From the NCBI GenBank assembly GCA_004352715.1, contig SCFE01000115.1:1304046-1368045 (forward strand): a stretch of 64,000 nucleotides of DNA. The letters run 5' to 3'. The DNA is from Hofstenia miamia (taxonomy: Eukaryota > Xenacoelomorpha > Acoela). Below the pieces are notes generated by a model. The model saw only the letters and a list, made by a program, of their open reading frames with translations, did no database searches and was not told where the DNA came from. Positions 55,256 to 64,000 of this stretch are shown piece after piece. Every line of letters starts with the position of its first letter. The stretch's first letter is position 1. The translations under genes and the position numbers were made by a program.

Positions 55256-55950
55256 TGTCCCCATTGATTTTTCTCTCTGCAAACTTAAATTGGTCCGAAT
55301 ATTTGTCCTAGCATCTCAGTAAACCTAATTCTTCGCTCTTTGCTCTCCTCTGCAATATTCCCTTTAATTCCCCTTCTGCTATAAAACCCTCTTTGTTCAA
55401 GTCCATTCCTCGCGCCATTCTTTTTCTACGCTTCTTCCTGTTGATGGCCTTCCACTCCATGGAATGGTTCTAGAAGTGTGCTTTTAAATGGATCTCTACC
55501 TTGCCATACAAAGACGCCCTTCTCAAATTCTCCTTTCTTCCGCTGTCGCTCCACTTCCATGCCTGTGATCTCCTCCTGTTCAATCGTTTGCTCACTCGCA
55601 AATCGGACATTGATCCTTTTGATTTCATAATGTTCTCTAATTCTCGCTCCAATTACTCTGATGGCGTAGTCACGTTCTCCATTCGTCGTCACAAGAAACA
55701 TCGCACCCGTCAATGGTTTTTCAATCGTGCTTGTGCTACTGCTTGACCCTCAACCCTTCAATGGCCATTAATTTTTTTCCTCGCACCGATTTTCAAAAAT
55801 TCTTTGATGTCGTTCCTCTTTGTCGAGACCTTCTCCCACTTCGCCTCTTCTTCCATCTGCTTCTACTTTATCTCCTGTAACTGTCCTTGCTGTCGTAAAA
55901 CTTTACTAGCGAATTTATGGCAAGTTCATTGCCAGCTCCTACAATTCAAA
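55256..55950. other. GC-richer, pyrimidine-rich block with overlapping open frames
   Basis: Clearly less AT-rich than its surroundings and strongly C/T-biased on the plus strand. Frames stay open on both strands (minus 55426-55713, 95 codons, starting MTGAMFLVTTNGERDYAIRV; plus 55501-55746, 81 codons). Neither shows a motif I know. It could be an exon, a decayed retroelement or an old insertion. Confidence 0.35.
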
Positions 55951-57826
55951 GCTCAAGTGCAACTAATTTGGATTTAGACAGAACTCCTCAACGGAGGCAT
56001 AATTAGAATTTTAAACAGCATCAAGGATGTGTTACAGACGTATGAATATGTAGAAAGATTTAGCATTAATTTAATGCATTCGCAATAATAACGAGGGTCA
56101 GGATGATTGCAGTCGCTTTTTGAATGTAATGGATCCCAATAATACGACTGTGGTCAGGATTGGCAAAAAAGTGTGTTTGTTACAAAAAATCTTTTAAACG
56201 TTTAAGACGTATTTTGCTTTTAGCCAAGGTAAAAAAGTTTTGCTAAAAACACATAGTGGCAAGCATTGAATTATGATAAACGTATCAATATTCATTTTTT
56301 GCTTCATACACTTAAGCAAACGCCAGTTTTGCTATTTTTATTTTCCAAACTTTCCTATATAAATTTGAAACATTTAAAAAAACATTGCAAAAACAGTTGT
56401 TTTAAACAGTGTTTAAAACATGTTTTAATGAGCTCCTGTTTAAAACATTTCAACCCTAGCCGTGATTAATGACGAATCAAGTATTCTAATCATTTGAAGA
56501 ACATAGGTCGTCGTTTCATTAAGCATAAGATAAAACTGATGTCCAACAACTCTTCTCTAAATTCCGTGAGTTTCATCATTAATATAACTCTTAATTCATT
56601 CCGTTACATTTCAGATCAAAAAATTGTATTTTGGAATTCATGTTCTTAAAATTTGTTGTAGAATTTTGAAACTAATAACTTTTAGAAAGAAAATGTGAAA
56701 TTGGATCATCAGTTGCTAAATTATGACGTTTTATTATTCGGCCATAATTCTCTCCTCTACTATGGGCACCAGTGTGCTGAATACTTCTGTTTAGTAGTTT
56801 TAGGGTCACAGAATCTGCGTTTATAGTCAGATTTATAAAAAATTACCCTTGTTGCTTAACAAGACATTTTTGATCGTGTAAGCTCAATTATTTTAACTAA
56901 TTTTTTGTGGTTGGCTTAAACTGAAATGCTATTAATAATAACTTAGCTTAGAAGGTTTTTCCGCATTGCTCTAGGAAGAAATCGTTAAAAGTATTTTTGT
57001 CGCACGATGGCGTACAAAACTCGATTTTGAGTCCTATCTGTGATCCCAATGAAAGTTAAACAGCAGTTTTCAGCACATTGCTGTCTACAGTATGTCAGAA
57101 AATTGTTTTTAAATTTCTGGTCCACTGTGTGGCCGAATTTTTAAACGCTGTAACTTCGCAATTTCAATTTTTTTCAAAATGGTCAGTTTCACAAACATGA
57201 ATTCCTGAGCAGTATGAAATATAATGGTATGACCTACTTGCAAATCCCAGACACATCTGTGTTCTTTAATAAATACCCATAGCACCATTTCGTTAAGCGT
57301 TCATAAATGAATGTTACACTCTAGTAACATTTTCTCTAGTTGACGATTGATATTTTTAAAATTAGGTTTTCACCATTCTTATTAAGAAAAGAAGCTTTCT
57401 AGTAAGTATTTGTTGTGTTTTAGCTTTAGTCATTGTCAGACTACATTGAGGCCGATATAAACAGGTGCAAACATAGTATCTGGAAAAAATAACACTGCAT
57501 ATGTTTAGCCAGTATAATGCATCAGCCACAGTATTTGAATTTGCCCTAAGTAATAATTGTATCAGTATTTTTAGGCAATTCTGTTTTTTCTGTGTTTCGC
57601 ATTCTGGAAAATTCTATATTTAATACATTTTTCTTTGGATGACCCTCTGTGAAAATTGAATTGCTATCGTTTTACATTACAGAAATTTACGAGTTTGTTG
57701 CAATGCGACAACAAAATATCCCCCCAGCTATCTTTCTATTCAGCGTACATTTGTGGATTAGCTTTTAAAAATATTTTAATTTATATCTGCTGTTGACAAT
57801 TGTAAAATTTTTTCAATCAGTTATAA
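55951..57826. other. No gene recognised
   Basis: AT-rich. Around 56380-56458 a run of TTTAAAACA-type words ends in TTTCAACCCTAG, which looks like one end of a MITE, but the other end was not found. Confidence 0.4.
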
Positions 57827-57905
57827 CTAGGGCCCTGATAAAATTGCGTTAAAATTAATCAAAATTGCGTTAAAAGTTGCATAAAACTGCGTTAAAATTG
57901 ACTTC
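57827..57905. repeat. Candidate 3' terminus of a hAT element with subterminal repeats
   Basis: CTAGGGCCCTGATAAAATTG is followed by three or four copies of ATTGCGTTAAAA or close variants. It lies about 40 bases beyond the last hAT codon. The matching other terminus was not found upstream of 59328, so the element looks truncated there. Confidence 0.5.
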
Positions 57906-57942
57906 AAATATTTAAGAAAAACACCATTTTCTCAAGAAAATA

Positions 57943-59328
57943 TCAATTATTGTTGCAATAAACAATCAAATGATAGTTCAAACCCGAAAAAACCCGCTCA
58001 ACATCGGTGCTGACAATAGGGCAATATCTCATAATCAATACATCCTCAGGCATGGAAGCTTGAGTCATAAATGCGTTGCAATTCAGTACTTTCCCATTTT
58101 GCAGTAGTACATCGTGGTCAGGGTTTTTCTGTAAAATTATACGGTTCAACAGTCACTTGTTCCATAGCATTCTGAAGTATCTGAATCGCTTCTTTTAAAG
58201 GGAGCCGACCCTGTAACTTCTCAATCGTACTTGTAAGAAAATCAGAATTTGTGACGGACACAATCTGAGATTTAATTTCTTCAGCGTTTTCATCCAGAAA
58301 TTTTTTCACCCTGCGAACGGAATCTGATACGTCGAATTCTAATTCGGAAACGAAATTTTTGACAGCCTCGAAGTGTTTTGAATATTAAATGACAGACGGG
58401 AGCCACGATCCCCATCTAGTAATAACAGGCTGATTTGGCAGAGCAAGTCCCGTTGTCTCTCTGAAAAGGGACTTGTTTGAGTTTTTTTTCTTAAAATTTT
58501 CTTCATCAGAGAAATGAATCTGTCTAATTTTTCATTTTTTCCTCGTATGAAATTAGCGAGACGGTGAAATGCGTGATCGACACATGTCACGTGCAGCACA
58601 ATTTCATAAATTTCCTTCAAAAGTCTTCCTGCTTTGATCATATAAGGAGCCCCATCAGTGATGAAAACCTTGAGAAGAGAGCCGACAGATGCTTCCCACA
58701 CAATTTGTGGACAATCGAAATCACCATTTTCATAATGTTACTGTGATTGATACTGTAAAATTCTATCACATCAAACAAAAATGGTTTATCATTCGTTTCC
58801 AGTTCACCAGGAAGTATACACCCAATTTTGCAGCCACCGGCATCCGTCGCTTCATTCACTATGTAGAATGACTTTCCTTGCAATATTTCAATTGCCTTTT
58901 TTCCGTTGTTTTGAACACTTCTTCAATGCGTGTTTTGCGCAGTGTAGATTCAGACGGGACTGCTTTTCCACTGTATTTTTCAATGAATTCTCGAAAATAC
59001 TTGTTGTCGATAGAGCCGATAGAGGAATCCCAGATCGCAGAAGAGAGACTGTCAGAGCCTTCTCAAACTCATTTTTAGGAACAAGAGTCAAGTCTATCAA
59101 CTGTTGCCGTGTTCGCAAATTGGCTGCTTTCTGGTGCTTGGGTATAGAAATATGGGTTGTCACACGATACTTGATATTGTCTGCTGAATAGTTGAAATCG
59201 CATGAACATGCCTTGCAGAAAACAGAATTTGTAGAATTGTTGAAGCTCCAGATGTTTGTTCCACCCTCCAAACTAGTGATAAATGCTTGACCACTTGCTT
59301 TTTGTTTCGGTATATCATTAACTGACAA
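57943..59328 (-). pseudogene. hAT-type (BED finger, DUF659-like) transposase pseudogene
   Basis: Minus strand, five frame segments in order: (1) 59328-58888 with a zinc finger (VFCKACSCDFNYS ... HISIPKHQK); (2) 58883-58638, KSFYIVNEATDAGGCKIG, where relatives have VDE-x-TD, so the first catalytic Asp is Asn here; (3) 58701-58339, VFITDGAPYMIKAG and VTCVDHAFHRLANFI; in a shifted frame the RWGSW motif follows at about 58400; (4) 58309-58118, KKFLDENAEEIKSQI; (5) 58149-57943, CPIVSTDVERVFSGLN, the hAT dimerisation motif. Nearly the whole length of a typical protein (about 450-500 residues) is recognisable. At least four frameshifts plus the active-site change make it inactive. Confidence 0.85.
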
Positions 59329-60151
59329 AGAGTTAAATAGGGTTATTCTACAAAAAACAAGAGGTAAATAGGATTATTATACAAAACAAAACAATTGTAA
59401 ATGTAATTGTAATATCAATAGGCTCAATCCAACAAAACTGTGTGTATGTGTAGTGTACTACCCGTGGTGGTGCGTGGCTGTAGTAATTGCATAGGCAAAA
59501 ATTTGCAAACATTGGGAAGGGAATATGCTAAGTTAGCGATCATTGATAAAACATCGCATTCTAATTAGATACTTTAATTAAATTGATGCTTCCAATAAAT
59601 TTTAGTATTGCGATTATTCACAATGTCTCTGCGTTGCAAAGGCAGAATAATATTTGCCGAAATATAACAGAGTTCTTGAAGCGAAAGGGCGGGAAAAAAA
59701 GTCAATAGCAGTTGGAGGTTTGAAAGTCGGATGAAATTTGAACATGCCTTCCAGCGTTACGTAATTACTATTTAAGAGACTACCCAGAAGTCATAACAAT
59801 GCTCTATAGTGTAGATCACATTGCAAGATTTGTATAGGATGTAGTAAGGGTCTAAATGTTGCAGACACAATATTTTCTCAAAAAGAGCCTTGCAAAATGG
59901 GTTCAAAAGTAGTGTTACGTAATTACAGCACATATAACACCACTAATACAGACAACAGAATTTATACATTTCCTGTGATTGATATATCATTGTGCAAATT
60001 GCCTACTAAACTTTTTGCATTGTAATTGATTTTAAAAGATGCTCATATCCTAAAGTAATATTAGTAAAAGCATTGCTAGGTAATTACAATACCAAATGAC
60101 AAAGTTGTATGAATACTTCGCATGATTGTGCCTTGTCTCGCTGGTGCTTTT
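59329..60151. other. No gene recognised
   Basis: AT-rich with repeated TACGTAATTAC-like words (about 59758, 59917, 60079). No coding signal. Confidence 0.45.
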
Positions 60152-61171
60152 AAGGTGGTCCTATACTAAAAAATGTCAAAATTTTCAATTTTTTGATTTT
60201 GGTTGTTTTACATACTTTCAACTATCTGTTCACTGCTGGTATAGCTATTTTTTCATGAAGAATTATATAAATTAGTTTAAAAGTAATTTTAATATGTGAC
60301 ACTTAAAATTTAATTTCACATACTTTGTGTTTTTTTCTTTTTTTCTTTCTTTACTTTTTTTAATGAATTCATTTCCCTATTTATTAAATCTTTGCTTATT
60401 ATTTAGGAGATATAATACGAAAGAAAAAAATTTTTGAGGTTAAATTGATCAAATACCAAAAAAATATTAAATGAAGGGGATTTTTTGCTTAAAACGTAGT
60501 TTTCTTAGAATTGCTAATTTTTGAAATGGTGTGATCAATAACTTTTGAAATAGAAGTCTGATTGACTTGAAATTTTGTATGAGTGTTAAAATTCATAACA
60601 TCAACTTACTGTACTAAAATCTTTTTGATCTGATTATTAAAAATTATTTTATAGGTTGTTTACGTAATAAATGACCTTCAAAAATTTGCGTAATTTCATT
60701 ACCAGATATTTTTTTTTCATAAAAAAATAAGTATACACTCTTCGAGTTTGTTTTTAGTNNNNNNNNNNNNNNNNNNNNNNNNNNNNNNNNNNNNNNNNNN
60801 NNNNNNNNNNNNNNNNNNNNNNNNNNNNNNNNNNNNNNNNNNNNNNNNNNNNNNNNNNNNNNNNNNTTTTTTTTCATAAAAAAATAAGTATACACTCTTT
60901 GAGTTTGTTTTTAGTACAGTAAGTGCATATTTATAAATGGAATACTTATGTAAATTTTTATTTTAAAACTCTCAGTCAATTTAAAGTTATTGACCGCACC
61001 ACAATATCCCTAAAATAGACCGGTTTGTTCGTAAAAGCAGGACCAGACAGTAAATTTTGAAAAATTACATATTTTTTTTAAATTTTCATTCATTTTCAAA
61101 CAAATAAACAATTAAAACTTAACTTTGAAAAGAAAACATGGCGTTTCTTTCTTTTAGTATAGGACCACCTT
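60152..61171. mobile_element. Non-autonomous inverted-repeat element (about 1 kb)
   Basis: The left end AAGGTGGTCCTATACTAAAA is exactly mirrored by TTTTAGTATAGGACCACCTT at the right. A second inverted pair lies inside (GGTGTGATCAATAACTTTT near 60530; reverse complement GGTGCGGTCAATAACTTTA near 60990). No coding frame and no clear target duplication. The centre has a tandem repeat and an N gap. Confidence 0.75.
60708..60915. repeat. Tandem repeat collapsed around an N gap
   Basis: The same segment of about 50 bp (AAAAAAATAAGTATACACTC then TTYGAGTTTGTTTTTAGT) occurs at 60708-60758 and 60866-60915 on the two sides of the gap 60759-60866. The hidden part may be more units of a minisatellite. Confidence 0.85.
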
Positions 61172-62630
61172 CAATTACCTGCTAAACTTGATGCAGGAAG
61201 ACTGAAAATATGAATAGTATTAATATAGTTTCAGTAGTTCAGATAGATCAGAAAAACGTGTTGAGATTTTGAATATAAATTGTAACATGGAATAGCAATA
61301 ATTAGGCCAAGAGATTTTTTGGAAATTACAAGGTCAGTTCTATCACTTAAGTGCCTAGGTTTGCCAATATTTCAACTTTGTAATTTCAGCTTCAGGGGTA
61401 CTTTCACATGGAATTCATGAGAAGCACACGCATTATTAAATAACAAGTGCCGGCTGTAAGAAATTCTTGGGAAAGTGATATTTTTGTCTTTGAAGACTTT
61501 GGAAAACATTCTTTTAAACCAATAAAATACAATTTATTTATCAGAGACAATTTTGTAAAATGTAGCCGAATATTCAAATATTTTTACTGCCTTTGAATTT
61601 TATATAGGATATTTTATGAGTCATTATTTTATTTTACCAAAACATTTTGGTAGTGTCTTTCATCTTTAAACACATTCCGCTCCAATCGCATACGTAATTT
61701 TATAGCTTTAGTTACATATTTTGTTCAAAACTTCATATTGTCTATGTCAAGTACAAATCGTTAATTTCATATTTTCAAATGATTTTCTCTGGGCGTATAA
61801 AGACATTTGGCAGTTGCGGTATATTAATACATCAATTTGCAAACTTGCTGCAATGTAATATTGACGCTTTGTACTGAAGTGAATTTTGCTGTACATCAAG
61901 CAATTGTAAAATTCCTGTTTCTAAAGAAGTTTCAAATTCTCTCTCTATATAGTGTTCATATAATCTGGATGTCTAAAGTCAAAAGAAATAAAAATTTTCC
62001 TCAATTATGCCATGCTCAAAGTAGTGTTACCAATTTTATTCGAAATTTAACTGAATCAATACTAACTGATTTTAACAAAAAATTTTAAACTGAAGCTAAA
62101 ACTGAAATTGAAAATTTTTCTTAACTGAAACCAACAAAACTGAAAGGCACTGCAAAATGAAACATTGTATGTAATATCGAATCAATTGTATTTTATTTGT
62201 AAATGAGTACTGTGTGAATGTTGCTGAGGGTATATGTTTAACAGAATTATTTGAAATTTGTTTAGACTACTGCTGTTACATGCTCGTGTAAACAATTTTC
62301 GTTTATGCACCAACTGCTAAAACTGAAAAAAATTTGATTTGTCACCTATAAATTTAACGGAAATGAAATTTAATAGTTAATTCAACTGTAACTGAAATTC
62401 ATAAATTAATTAATGCCAAACTTCGCTCCGCGGCAAACATGTTCCACAATATATTCGAAAGCGGACTCGGTTTTTAGAGCGTAAATGAAAGAAGATTAAC
62501 TCAAAGATTTATAATAAATTAATGGACATTTATAATTAAATATATGTATCATTGTCTAATTTCAATAACTAACATTTCTCAATTTATATTAGGTATTTTG
62601 AATTGTGAGTAGTTATTATTTACTTTTTAG
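61172..62630. other. Upstream flank of IGHMBP2
   Basis: No coding exon found. At about 62016-62420 the ends TTACCAATTTTATTCGAAAT and (reverse complement) GCATTAATTAATTTATGAAT are loosely inverted, with AACTGAA words between; possibly a decayed MITE. A CG-containing stretch at about 62415-62485 could be promoter or a 5' untranslated exon, because AGAGC|GTAAAT near 62481 resembles a donor and TACTTTTTAG|ATTCAC at 62630 an acceptor. Confidence 0.35.
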
Positions 62631-62650
62631 ATTCACGGTTTAATATTAGC

Positions 62651-62656
62651 ATGTGA
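62651..62656 (+). promoter_or_regulatory. Start-stop upstream ORF (ATGTGA) before IGHMBP2
   Basis: An ATG followed at once by TGA, 19 bases before the main ATG and in a different frame. If transcribed it would be a minimal upstream ORF, a known way to lower translation of the main frame. Whether the transcript includes it is not shown. Confidence 0.3.
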
Positions 62657-62669
62657 AATAGTTTATCAC

Positions 62670-64000
62670 ATGGAGGACTTCATTGCACTAAATTTAAAAC
62701 TACTAGAACTTGAGCGAAGTGCTGAACATGAACAAATGAAAGTAGAACTAACTGGATCAAACATAAAATATTTAGAACAACGTGGAGTTGCTATTAATAA
62801 GCTTTATCTTGAAGAAGATTTAAAAACTGGCTATTATGGAAGTACTTTGATGAAGCTACAATATTACAATTCCACTTCTTTTAAAAGTCATTCTCTGACG
62901 AATGGAGATTTGGTTGGAGTTAGCAAAACGTCATCCTTCAATTCACAAGATTTTATATGTACTGGAGTTATTGATAAAATAACCTATAATTCCCTACGTA
63001 TAGCACTTGATAAGAATTTTGAAGACTTTAACAATGTTTTAGCGATTAAAAACACATCTTTAGTTGTTGTTAAAATGGTTAATGAAGTAACATATAAAAG
63101 ATTAAAAAGAATTCTTTCTTTTCTCTCAAAGACTGATTGCAGACTTATATCACTTTTCACCAACTCATTTACTAACAATTCCACTTTTAATCACCAGCTC
63201 CAGTTTTTCAACCAATCATTAAATGATGAACAAATGGAGGCTGTGCATTTTTGTCTTTCTCGAAGTACTTGCGCCATAATACACGGGCCGCCAGGAACAG
63301 GGAAAACTACTACTGTTGTTGAGGTGATACTTCAAGAAGTGTTACTCGGAAACAAAGTATTAGCGTGTGCTCCATCCAATGTTGCAGTTGATAATTTATT
63401 GGAAGGTCTTCTAAAATTCAAAAAGAAGTTGAATGTTGTGAGACTTGGTCATACTAGTCGAGTTTCTGAGAATTTAAAGAAATTTTCACTGAATTATCGT
63501 ATAAAACATTGTGATGCCAATGAAATTTTACTATCCGTCAAAAAAGAAATAGAGAAATGCATACAAAGTAGATCCTACTATAAGAAATATGGCAGTATAA
63601 CTGATCTTAAAAAAGAGTTGCGCATGCGTGAAAAGAAAGTAGTGTGTGATATTTTACTCAATGCAGATGTTATTCTATCCACTAATACATCTGCCGTACA
63701 TGACTCTTACCCACTGAGTTACTTACCGAAGGATTTTTTTCAAGTTGCGATTATTGATGAATGTGCTCAGGCACTAGAAGTATCCTGTTGGATACCATTG
63801 GTTCAAGCAAAAAAATGTATTCTTGCAGGTGATCATGAACAACTTCCTCCAACAATTTATTCCAACTTTGCTGCCGGTGAGGGATTGAGTGTGTCTCTAA
63901 TGGAACGTTTGATTCAAATGCACGGTTCATCCATTGTAAAAATGCTGAAGATTCAATATCGCATGAATTCGAATATTATGTCATGGTCATCTAAATGTTT
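62670..64000 (+). CDS. IGHMBP2: IGHMBP2 (SMUBP-2) superfamily 1B DNA/RNA helicase, 5' part, runs off the window
   Basis: From ATG 62670 the frame is open for 443 codons and two bases to the window edge. The start fits the family: the N terminus MEDFIALNLKLLELERSAEH aligns with the human pattern of a short lead then LDLLELERDAE. Domains seen: an N-terminal beta-barrel (about 1-170), LNDEQMEAV (Q-motif region, about 188), Walker A GPPGTGKT at residues 206-213, motif Ia ACAPSNVAVDNL, Walker B IIDECAQALE with Asp363 and Glu364, motif III LAGDHEQLPPT, and the start of motif IV near QYRMNSNIM. The family uses ATP to unwind DNA and RNA 5'-to-3', is linked to ribosomes and tRNA processing, and is mutated in human SMARD1. 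All key ATPase residues are present. The R3H and AN1 finger domains would lie beyond the window. No intron interrupts the region, whereas the human gene has several here. Confidence 0.95.
   Translation, partial: MEDFIALNLKLLELERSAEHEQMKVELTGSNIKYLEQRGVAINKLYLEEDLKTGYYGSTLMKLQYYNSTSFKSHSLTNGDLVGVSKTSSFNSQDFICTGVIDKITYNSLRIALDKNFEDFNNVLAIKNTSLVVVKMVNEVTYKRLKRILSFLSKTDCRLISLFTNSFTNNSTFNHQLQFFNQSLNDEQMEAVHFCLSRSTCAIIHGPPGTGKTTTVVEVILQEVLLGNKVLACAPSNVAVDNLLEGLLKFKKKLNVVRLGHTSRVSENLKKFSLNYRIKHCDANEILLSVKKEIEKCIQSRSYYKKYGSITDLKKELRMREKKVVCDILLNADVILSTNTSAVHDSYPLSYLPKDFFQVAIIDECAQALEVSCWIPLVQAKKCILAGDHEQLPPTIYSNFAAGEGLSVSLMERLIQMHGSSIVKMLKIQYRMNSNIMSWSSKC

Noticed and set aside
58564-59191. Plus-strand frames over the hAT pseudogene, up to 136 codons
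   Set aside because: Antisense to a region with clear hAT motifs on the minus strand; no motif of their own.
62984-63184. 66-codon minus-strand frame
   Set aside because: Antisense shadow within the IGHMBP2 coding exon.

Overview
This is a stretch of AT-rich nuclear DNA from an invertebrate animal. The evidence is GT-AG introns of 1-3.6 kb, two conserved animal genes, long (TA)n microsatellites (several of them broken by assembly gaps) and many decayed Tc1/mariner, hAT and LINE copies. No bacterial operon, rRNA, convincing tRNA or CRISPR array was seen. An arthropod, perhaps an arachnid, would fit, but that is a guess. Two genes can be read with confidence. (1) At 22634-36085 (+) a seven-exon SLC10-family (sodium/bile-acid cotransporter-like) gene encodes about 650 residues: signal peptide, P3-like ectodomain, about nine membrane spans and a long cytosolic tail. 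All six introns are GT-AG and keep phase. (2) At 62670-64000 (+) lies the 5' part of IGHMBP2 (SMUBP-2), a superfamily 1 helicase, as one open stretch of 443 codons that runs off the window. Layout: 1-9.1 kb holds a Tc1-like DD37E element, a hAT-type MITE, a Tc1 fragment and a mariner-like element, all next to (TA)n. 9.1-22.6 kb is gene-free; 16110-20331 is bounded by about 80-bp inverted repeats and TTAA, like a non-autonomous piggyBac-type element, with a palindrome inside. 22.6-36.1 kb is the SLC10 gene, with LINE, MITE and Tc1-type insertions in its introns. 36.3-42.3 kb holds a Tc1-like fragment and two hAT pieces separated by a 4.35-kb inverted repeat. 43.1-50.6 kb holds LTR-like sequences, a gag-like pseudogene and several small decayed frames I could not name. 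50.6-53.5 kb holds a Tc1 element and two MITEs, 57.8-59.3 kb a broken hAT transposase, and 60.2-61.2 kb an inverted-repeat element with a tandem repeat around a gap. Isolated single Ns at 27776, 38365 and 38929 coincide with duplicated sequence and look like imperfect gap closures, so copy number there should not be trusted. The two genes show no functional link; the rest is mobile DNA, nearly all of it visibly inactivated.
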